Part shown: positions 9,861 to 15,569 of the stretch, piece by piece
How the letters are laid out: the number at the start of each line of letters is the position of its first letter
Numbering within the stretch: the stretch's first letter is position 1
Assembly: GCA_015179045.1 (NCBI GenBank)
Contig: WHUZ01000262.1
Location: 1-17,199 of the forward strand
DNA from: Kalaharituber pfeilii
Lineage: Eukaryota > Ascomycota > Pezizomycetes > Pezizales > Pezizaceae
Reading direction: 5' to 3'
DNA: 17,199 nucleotides
Made by a program: the position numbers and the translations under genes
Notes under the pieces: model-generated
What the model was told of the DNA's origin: nothing
Database searches by the model: none
What the model saw: only the letters and a program-made list of their open reading frames with translations

Positions 9861-10450
9861 TATTATAGCTATGGTAGAGAAAATAGTAGTGCTGGTATCA
9901 TCTCAGAAGTATAAATATGGTGAGTCACAATGGCTATAGAAGTATATATAATATACTAGAAGGGCAGCTACTCAGTGGAGAGCATGCAGCAGAACAAAGC
10001 AATTCACAGATGTAATAATAGAATAATAAGTTTAGAGTTATAAAGGACTTAGGATACTACTTATATCTTGATTTTTCTAACTATACTATCACTAGCCAGT
10101 ACTTATATAGATTTCAGTACAGCCATATATAAGTAGTTAACAAATAAATAATTAACTAGTTCTAAGATAATTCCTTATTAATACCAATACTATAGTAATA
10201 GATATACATAACAAAGACATGTAAAAATAGTATGGGATAAAGATAACAAATATACTAATATATATATATATATAAATAAAGATTCTATAATTCAAGTATA
10301 TATATTAAACTGCATTCCAGATGATATACTCTTCTATAGTACTGTCTTATCTAAATGATGTAAGCATCAATAGCCAAGCCTAATGGATGATCAGTCTAGT
10401 TAATTAGTATTAGTCTTATATTTAATTATAGAGTCAGTATATTCCTAGTA

Positions 10451-10470
10451 CATCAGCAAAAATAATTTTT
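10451..10470 (+). repeat. Left terminal inverted repeat of fold-back element
   Basis: The 20 bp CATCAGCAAAAATAATTTTT is identical to the reverse complement of 15451-15470. Weaker pairing continues to about 10500. Confidence 0.92.
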
Positions 10471-10522
10471 CGGCTGGGCGCAACTGCCCCGCCCTGGGCG
10501 CGGCAATCGCCCTGAGCGTCCT

Positions 10523-10640
10523 CAGCGCCTCAGGCGTATTTAGAAACTTAACCTTCCACTCCAGAGTGCCCGGCGTAATTAACAAAGTGCATCGTGCCCG
10601 AGAGCGCCTGGCATATTTAAGAAATTGCATTGTGCCCCTC
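10523..10640. repeat. Degenerate repeat of about 40 bp, three units, left subterminal
   Basis: Units beginning AGCGCCTCAGGCGTATTT (10523), AGTGCCCGGCGTAATT (10565) and AGCGCCTGGCATATTT (10603) share the same skeleton, followed by AAAnTTGCA/AAAGTGCA-like bases. Confidence 0.6.
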
Positions 10641-11000
10641 CACACATGATGCGCCCACTCACTACGCCCTACTACCCCTGGCGCAACCAAATTCACTGCC
10701 TACCAATGCTCCTAGGGTACACTTAATAATACCTTTCAATATCACGGCATGCTTACTCTCAACGTCGGCATAGGGACCTATACAAATGTAAGGCCGTCTA
10801 CTGTAGATAGGCTGGCTACCAAAGTAATCATGACAGTGCTAGTTACTGTAAATACCACGCTCATTTTGAGAACTGATTATGTATTTCTAGCTATCGTGAT
10901 CTATATACAGGTGCTCTTTCATCATCTCAGCATGCTGTGCCATTATCTATCATCCCACGGCTCTAGCCTCCGCATGTAATATAGCCCATTTTGCCACACC
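10641..11000. other. Left subterminal DNA of the fold-back element, no gene seen
   Basis: This is unique-looking DNA between the 40-bp repeats and the 57-bp array. The open frames of 76-93 codons here lack recognisable domains, and one of them runs into the repeat array. I see no inverted partner in the right arm apart from the TIR. Confidence 0.5.
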
Positions 11001-11980
11001 TCGCTGCAACAGCCTGCCGTACCTGTCAAATTCTGCTTGGTGTAGTGTATCTCGATACCTCTTAACAGAGCACATTCTGCAGCATATCGCGCGTCGTTGA
11101 GAGGGCCTGCCATACCTGTTAATAGTACTCCTTCTGCAGCATATCGCGCCGTCGAGAGGGACCTGTCATACCTGTCAATTGAGCTCATATTGCCGTATCG
11201 CGCGCCGTCGAAAGGGCCTGCCATACCTGTTAACAGAGCTCATTCTGCAGCATATCGCGCGCCACGAGTGGAACCTGCCATACCTGTCAATAGGGCTCAT
11301 TCTGTAGCATATCGCGTCGGTGAGAGGGCCCGCCATACCTGTTAAAAGACTTTCTTCTGCAGCATATCGCGCGCTGTTGAAAGGAGCCTGCCGTACCTGT
11401 TAAAAGACCTTGTTCTGCAGCACATCGCGCCGTCGAGAGGGACGTGCCATACCTGTTAAGAGAGCTCATTCTGCAGCATATCGCGCGCCGTCGAGAGGGC
11501 CTGCCATACCTGTTAAGCTGAGCTCATGTTAACAGAGCTCATATCGAGCGCCGTCGAGAGGGCCTGCCATACCTGTTAAGCTGAGCTCATGTTGCCATAT
11601 CGCGTGCCGGCGAGAGGGCCTGCCATACCTGTTAACAGAGCTCATTCTGTAGCATATCGAGCGCCGTCGAGAGGGCCTGCCATACCTGTTAAGCTGAGCT
11701 CATGTTGCCATATCGCGCGCCGTCGAGAGGGCCTGCCATACCTGTTAACAGAACTCATTCTGTAGCATATCGCGCCGCCGAGAGGGCCTGCCATACCTGT
11801 TAACAGACCTCATTCTGTAGCATATCGAGCGCCGCCGAGAGGGCCTGCCATACCTGTTAACAGAGCTCATTCTGTAGCATATCGAGCGCCGTCGAGAGGG
11901 GCTGCCATACCTGTTAACAGTGCTCATTCTGCAGCAGATCGCGCCGCCGAGAGGGCCTGCCATACCTGTTACGTTGAGCT
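11001..11980 (+). repeat. Left-arm tandem array, about 17 units of 57-58 bp
   Basis: The core CCATACCTGTTAA recurs near 11012, 11108, 11166, 11220, 11278, 11335, 11393, 11448, 11506, 11566, 11623, 11683, 11740, 11797, 11853, 11909 and 11966. Between cores are GAGCTCATTCTGCAGCATAT and CGCGCGCCGTCGAGAGGG. Two unit types occur: one continues ACAGAGCTCATTCTG, the other GCTGAGCTCATGTTGCC. CpG content is high and C-to-T decay is not evident. Confidence 0.93.
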
Positions 11981-12046
11981 GTAAACAACACGTTCTCAGC
12001 GCGTCAGCAGCTGAATTCGATGAGGGGTAATTCCGGCACTGTCAAC

Positions 12047-12128
12047 CGGCGTGTACTACCCTGCCATGGCTTAGGGCTGCAAGCGGGGTAGCGTGATAGA
12101 AAAAAACAAAAAAAAAACGGCGTGCACT
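12047..12128 (+). mobile_element. Short poly(A)-tailed insert with 11-bp target duplication
   Basis: A 42-bp body (12058-12099) ends in A7-C-A10 (12100-12117). It is flanked by CGGCGTGTACT (12047-12057) and CGGCGTGCACT (12118-12128), one mismatch. Tail and duplication are the marks of LINE-type retroposition. The body is loosely similar to the other two short inserts (14540-14599 and 12255-12305), sharing ATGGC and AGCCCT/AGGGCT elements. Confidence 0.6.
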
Positions 12129-12135
12129 GATCAAC

Positions 12136-12238
12136 GCCCATACCTAGTCTCGTGCTCCTAGCGTCGCAACGTGAAAAAAATAATAATACGTAAATCACGT
12201 GCGCGCCGTAGCGGCTGGGCACGAGACTAGCCCATACC
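12136..12238. mobile_element. 85-bp hairpin element flanked by 9-bp direct repeats
   Basis: The inverted ends TAGTCTCGTGC at 12145-12155 and 12219-12229 bracket a loop with a second stretch of pairing (AACGTGA/TCACGT). Directly outside lie perfect 9-bp repeats GCCCATACC (12136-12144 and 12230-12238). Nine-bp duplications are usual for Mutator-type elements. The size suggests a tiny non-autonomous MITE, though a chance stem-loop cannot be excluded. Confidence 0.5.
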
Positions 12239-12243
12239 ATAGT

Positions 12244-12317
12244 TCTCATACTACTTTTTTTTTTTCATTTCATTTCTCGCAAGCCCTCTCATAGGCTATG
12301 GCGGGTCTCATACTACT
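12244..12317 (-). mobile_element. Short poly(A)-tailed insert with 11-12-bp target duplication
   Basis: The repeats TCTCATACTACT (12244-12255 and 12306-12317) bracket an 11-base T run (12255-12265) and a 40-bp body (12266-12305). On the minus strand this is a body ending in poly(A). The body shares ATTTCATT and GGCTATG, in the same spacing, with the insert at 14540-14599. Confidence 0.68.
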
Positions 12318-12491
12318 GTGGGTCTGGCAGTCTTAATCGGCAGCCCGGAAATGTACTAAACCACAGCCCATCAAGCCCATATCGTACTATATGGTCCGCC
12401 AGCCGACCCAATAAATGGGCAATGAGTGGTCCAATGGCAGCCTAAGGACTAGCCTGACAAGTGGCCGTGGCCCACCGAGTGGCCGTGGCCT

Positions 12492-12660
12492 GAGCGCGCG
12501 TATGAGATACCTGAAGATATTAGGCATATCAGGCGTATTCAACATATTGAGCGCGCGTATGAGATACCTGAAGGTATTGGGCATATCAGGCGTATCAAGC
12601 ATATTGAGCGCGCGTATGAGATACTGGGTATCCCCAGCATGTTGAGTGCACACATCAGCA
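12492..12660 (+). repeat. Central 57-bp tandem repeat, left orientation
   Basis: Units start at 12492, 12549 and 12606 with GAGCGCGCGTATGAGATAC, followed by GGCATATCAGGCGTAT. The third unit is shorter. The sequence is unrelated to the 57-bp units of the outer array, although the period is the same. Confidence 0.88.
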
Positions 12661-12734
12661 TGCATGAGATATTCGGCATACTACACAGTTGTCAGCATCC
12701 TGATTTACTTGTTATACTCAAGAGTCAATATAGT

Positions 12735-12950
12735 AGTGAGAAGTGCGCGCTCAACATACTCAAAATGTCCAATATGCCCAATGTGCCCAATTTGCCCAAT
12801 CTCTCATAGACGCACGCAATATCTGATATGCGCACTCAATGTACTCATATGTTCAATACGCCCAATATCTCATGCGTGCGCTCAATATACCTAATAGGCC
12901 TGCCTGATATGCCTGACATCTTCAGGGCAGTCAATTTTCTGAATCTGGCA
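12735..12950 (-). repeat. Central repeat, inverted partner
   Basis: The reverse complement again shows CCTGAAGATGTCAGGCATAT, then GAGCGCACGCATGAGATATT and GAGTGCGCATATCAGATATT. A local 9-bp expansion of the CCCAATxTG type lies at about 12770-12800. Together with 12492-12660 it forms an imperfect palindrome with a spacer of about 75 bp. Confidence 0.75.
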
Positions 12951-13167
12951 AGATCACAGCATCCCAAAAATGCCCTCTTAGGATATTGCTCAATTGAGAC
13001 GAAGCCTACGCCATCGCAAAGGGGCTTCTCATTCGGCGGCTCACGGGGCCACTCATCAGACCACCGGTCGGCCACTACAGCCGCTAATTGCTGTTCACAT
13101 GGGTCGGCAGGCAGACCCCAGTAGTATGTGGATTAGTAGATTTCCGGGTTGTAGGTTTACACTGCCG
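12951..13167. other. Central right DNA of the fold-back element, no gene seen
   Basis: Overlapping short frames on both strands (76-98 codons) show no recognisable domain. The stretch holds partial inverted matches to 12304-12330 (CAGTAGTATG near 13119) and otherwise looks unique. Confidence 0.4.
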
Positions 13168-13243
13168 TAGTATAATATGTGTGTGATGGGCTGTGAATTA
13201 GTATGTTTCCGGGTTGCCAGTTGAAACGGCGCACAATGAACTA

Positions 13244-13529
13244 CCGTATTAACTCACTTAAGAGGTAAAACACAAACGCGCGCTAGTGTGGTCTTGGCAG
13301 AACTTCGGGTATTGATCGCACTAGCGCGCGCTTTGGTACAATATTGGTATTTTTTTTTTTCTTTTTTCTTTTTTTGGGAGTTACGTCACTATCAGTCTCC
13401 GTGCTGTTGAGGCTAGCATCGCGGTAATTCGGCGTGCCCGTGCCTAATACACGCGCACTGGTGCTAAGAGGCTTGCCAAGACCACCAAAGCGCGGGTTTG
13501 TATTTTACCTCTTAAGTGAGTTAATACGG
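13244..13529. mobile_element. 286-bp MITE with 57-bp TIRs and TA target site
   Basis: Left arm 13244-13300 and right arm 13473-13529 are inverse copies (CCGTATTAACTCACTTAAGA onward) with about six mismatches in 57. TA lies on each side (13242-13243, 13530-13531). The interior has no coding capacity and contains a T-rich run (13350-13375). The TIR differs from that of the large element, so a different transposase is implied. TA target, small size and long TIRs fit a Tc1/mariner or pogo-type MITE. Confidence 0.85.
13277..13330. repeat. Perfect 12-bp stem hairpin inside the MITE
   Basis: CGCGCGCTAGTG (13277-13288) pairs perfectly with CACTAGCGCGCG (13319-13330) across a 30-base loop. It begins inside the left TIR. 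Confidence 0.85.
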
Positions 13530-13534
13530 TAAAT

Positions 13535-13567
13535 CTGACAGGTATGACTCTTTCCACTTGACGGCGC
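13535..13567 (-). repeat. Isolated unit of the outer array, right orientation
   Basis: CTGACAGGTATG...CTC...CTTGACGGCGC is a part-unit of the right-arm array. It lies between the MITE and the LINE fragment. It shows that the right array once began here and was split by the LINE insertion. Confidence 0.7.
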
Positions 13568-13587
13568 CTTTTTTTTTTTTTTTTTTT

Positions 13588-13767
13588 AAACGTGGCCCCG
13601 CATGCGCCTAGCTGGGCCCCTGGGTCTAAACCCTCAAAGCCGGAGGCAGGCTTGTCTAACTATAGTATCCCTCTGCCACCTTCTCTACATGCGGAAAAAC
13701 GGCCCTAGTCTCATACGAAGCCCCTAGGGCACTCTCCGAGCACACCCCGCCCCACTAATTAAAATAA
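13588..13767 (-). other. 3' untranslated part of the LINE fragment
   Basis: These are about 180 bp between the stop codon and the poly(A). They include a short hairpin (GCCCTAG...CTAGGGC, 13702-13731). No other feature is seen. Confidence 0.5.
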
Positions 13768-14012
13768 CTACGCTGTGCCTCCGCCGCCACCGTCGAACAA
13801 AGAAAAATTCATCCCCTCCTCCTTTAGAATTTCAGCGACCCGAAAAACTCCCCAGTACTCGAGTACATCCACCTCTTCCTTTTCCTTCCACTCTTTCTCA
13901 TCCGTATCTTCCCATTTTTCACATCCTACCGGGTATTCCACCTCCTCACACCTGAAGGCCAGGTGGTCCGCCATTTGCTTCTGTCCACACCCGCATACAC
14001 TCCCCTCTACTG
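13768..14012 (-). pseudogene. C-terminal remnant of a LINE ORF2 (zinc-knuckle end)
   Basis: The minus-strand frame, about 80 codons, contains VCGCGQKQMADHLAFRC. This is a C-x-C-x7-H-x4-C pattern like the zinc knuckle that follows RT/RNase H in fungal Tad-type LINEs. An acidic-basic stretch follows, then YWGVFRVAEILKEEGMNF and a glycine run before TAG. The open frame continues upstream to 14319, but that part only translates the 57-bp array and is not coding. Assignment to the Tad group is an inference from the motif. Confidence 0.6.
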
Positions 14013-14838
14013 CACTTGATGGCGCGAGATGTGGCAACATGAGCTGAATTTGACAGGCATGGCAGGCCCCCCGCGACGGCGCGATCTGCTGCAGAATGAG
14101 CACTGTTAACAGGTATGGCAGCCCCTCTCGCCGGCGCGCGATATGGCAACATGAGCTCAACTTAACAGGTATGGCAGGCCCTCTCGACGGCGCTCGATAT
14201 GCTGCAGAATGAGCTCTGTTAACAGGTATGGCAGCATCTCTCGGCGCTCGACATGCCACAGAATGGGCGCAATTAACAGGTATGGCAGCCCCTCTCGCCG
14301 GCGCGCGATATAGCACCATGAGCTCAATTTAACAGGTATGACAGGCCCTCTCGACGGTGCTCGATATGCTACAGAATGAGCTCTGTAACAGTGAGCTCAG
14401 CTAACAGGTATGGCAGGCCCTCTTGACGATGCTCGATATGCTACACAATGAGCTCTGCTAACGGGTATGGCAGGCCCTCTTGACGGTGCTCGATATGCTA
14501 CACAATGAGCTCTGCTAACGGGTATGGCAGGCCCTCTCGTTTTTTTTTTTTTTTTTTTTATTTCATTACGCGCGTGCCGCCTGGCAGGCTATGACGAGGG
14601 GCCCTCTCGATGGCGCGTGATCAGTCAGAATGAGCTGAATTTAACAGCTATGGCAGGCCCCTCTTGACGGTGCCATATCCTGTGGTATGGGTTCTATTGA
14701 CAAGTATGGCAGGCCCCTCTCAACGGCGCGATATACTGCAGAATATGCTGAATTTGACAGGTATGGCAGACCTCGGCGGCGCGATATACTGCAGAATACG
14801 ATGAATTTGACAGGTATGGCAGACCTCGGCGGCGCGAT
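14013..14838 (-). repeat. Right-arm tandem array, about 13 units of 55-58 bp, inverted relative to the left arm
   Basis: The core ACAGGTATGGCAG recurs near 14052 (variant), 14108, 14165, 14221, 14276, 14332, 14405, 14463, 14519, 14645, 14700, 14757 and 14811, with GACGGCGC and CAGAATGAGCTC between. It is the reverse complement of the left array. One unit is interrupted by a poly(A) insert at 14540-14599. The last two units are nearly identical to each other, as after recent duplication. Confidence 0.92.
14530..14609 (-). mobile_element. Short poly(A)-tailed insert with 10-bp target duplication
   Basis: GGCCCTCTCG occurs at 14530-14539 and 14600-14609. Between are T20 (14540-14559) and a 40-bp body (14560-14599); on the minus strand this is a body followed by A20. 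Removing the insert and one repeat restores a normal array unit. The body is similar to that at 12266-12305 (25 of 34 aligned bases by hand count). Confidence 0.75.
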
Positions 14839-15135
14839 TTCAACAGCAAGCCTACGGTGAGCAGCAGCTTCAGGCCAATTCGATGATGATGTGGGTGTAG
14901 TGGGCATGGGAATTTGTACATAGTTTTAGTCGTCATTCAATAAATTGATAAATTGCTGCATGATTGCATATTGGAATATATGAGCAAGTGTGGAATACAA
15001 TAAGCGCAAGTATGCAAGCACTATATTCTACTACAGGCGATGGTTACAATATCCAACTCGTCGTGGGTGGAGCACCTTATTCCAGCAGGGTTGAGCATGC
15101 ATATGGTCGGCGTGCTGACGCCTGAGATGTTGAAG
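14839..15135. other. Right subterminal DNA of the fold-back element, no gene seen
   Basis: This is unique-looking DNA between the outer array and the 59-bp repeats. Short frames of 60-88 codons are either array translations or lack domains. Confidence 0.45.
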
Positions 15136-15372
15136 TTAACTGTGATTATGCCCACACTGCTGGCAAATAGAGATTTCGTGCTCACAATGTTAGTGTTAAT
15201 GGTCATGCGCCCGTACTGCTTGCAAATAGACAGCGTGCGCTCACAATGTGAGTGTTAATGGTCATACGCCCATACTGCTAGCAAATAGACAGCGTGCGCT
15301 CACAATGTGAGTGTGAAGGGCGATGCGTTCATGCTGCCAGCAATAGAGGTCGTGCGCCTACAACGTATGTGT
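15136..15372. repeat. 59-bp tandem repeat, four units, right subterminal
   Basis: Units start at 15136, 15196, 15255 and 15314. The skeleton is TTAATGGTCATGCGCCC, then TACTGCT, then GCAAATAGACAGCGTGCGCT and CACAATGTGAGTG. Units 2 and 3 are almost identical. No inverted partner is evident in the left arm. Confidence 0.9.
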
Positions 15373-15450
15373 TAAAAGAGCTGCGCCGAGGGCATGAGTT
15401 TACGTCAGGAGCGCCCTATGCGCCCAGTGCACCTGGCGCACCCAGGCGGA

Positions 15451-15470
15451 AAAAATTATTTTTGCTGATG
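15451..15470 (-). repeat. Right terminal inverted repeat of fold-back element
   Basis: The reverse complement is identical to 10451-10470. The neighbouring bases 15420-15450 resemble the GC-rich start of the left end in inverted order. Confidence 0.92.
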
Positions 15471-15569
15471 TAGTAAGTAAGTCTTCATCTTTAGCTATGG
15501 TAGCTAATTAGTAGTAGAACTCTTACCCCTTGCTATAGTAGTAGGTAAGTTTCTACCTTAGCCATAATA

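Larger units (their letters stand above)
12340..13219. repeat. Inverted repeat pair (12340-12390 / 13168-13219) around the centre
   Basis: The left arm GGCAGCCCGGAAATGTACTA and its continuation through CACAGCCCATCA match, in inverse, GATGGGCTGTG and TAGTATGTTTCCGGGTTGCC in the right arm. A partial extra copy of the right arm (GATTTCCGGGTTG) lies at 13139-13151. The pair brackets the central inverted 57-bp repeats and makes the core of the fold-back. Confidence 0.7.
13555..14025 (-). mobile_element. 5'-truncated non-LTR retrotransposon (LINE) insertion with poly(A) and 13-bp TSD
   Basis: The direct repeats CACTTGACGGCGC (13555-13567) and CACTTGATGGCGC (14013-14025) enclose 445 bp. Read on the minus strand this is: an ORF end (14012-13768, stop TAG), about 180 bp of 3' untranslated sequence, and A19 (13587-13569). 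Beyond the right repeat the 57-bp array continues, and before the left repeat a part-unit of it is seen. The element therefore landed inside the array. Severe 5' truncation, an A tail and a variable-length TSD are the classic signature of target-primed reverse transcription. Confidence 0.82.
10451..15470. mobile_element. 5020-bp fold-back type element with 20-bp TIRs and TA target site
   Basis: The ends are perfect inverted repeats of CATCAGCAAAAATAATTTTT, with imperfect similarity for roughly 30 bp more (GGCTGGGCGC against CGCCTGGGTGC). TA stands on each side (10449-10450, 15471-15472). The wider flanks also share TAGTA, but only a 2-bp duplication gives an uninterrupted LTR of the right length, and the LTR at 9078 has the same 9-bp spacing there. 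Inside are two pairs of inverted tandem arrays, an 85-bp hairpin, a MITE, a LINE fragment and short poly(A) inserts. I find no transposase domain, so it would be non-autonomous. A TA target is typical of Tc1/mariner-pogo elements; long arrayed arms are typical of foldback elements. The superfamily is unresolved. Confidence 0.85.
9861..15569 (-). repeat. RIP-degraded LTR split by the fold-back element (9861-10450 and 15473-15569)
   Basis: The left part aligns to 4505-5095 of copy 1 and the right part to about 5098-5192. Together they make 590 + 97 = 687 bp, against 688 in the intact LTR. The right end (GCCATAATA) is followed at once by the polypurine tract of copy 3, while the left end is preceded by gag-side leader. 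This one LTR therefore serves as 5' LTR for the fragment on its left and 3' LTR for copy 3 on its right. Confidence 0.85.

Noticed and set aside
10445..10696. 83-codon minus-strand frame at the left end of the fold-back element as a transposase piece
   Set aside because: It starts in flanking DNA and TIR, overlaps the 40-bp repeats and has no catalytic motif.
10943..11963. Several repeat-rich open frames of 60-93 codons
   Set aside because: They follow the tandem units, occur on both strands, and arise because some units have a length divisible by three. No domain is visible.
11001..11980. CRISPR array
   Set aside because: The units are head-to-tail tandem repeats without unique spacers, in fungal transposon DNA, and an inverted copy exists on the other arm.
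13350..13375. T-rich run in the MITE as the tail of another LINE insertion
   Set aside because: I looked for a matching target duplication on both sides and found none. The run is also interrupted by C, so it may be a simple repeat.
13768..14319. 183-codon minus-strand open frame as one protein-coding gene
   Set aside because: The first 100 or so codons are only a translation of the 57-bp array (recurring AIPVN.AHS). The rest is the truncated LINE end. The target duplication at 14013-14025 marks the join.
10441..15480. 5-bp TAGTA target duplication for the large element
   Set aside because: It would shorten the restored LTR to 684 bp and break the 9-bp spacing seen in two other LTRs. A 2-bp TA fits.
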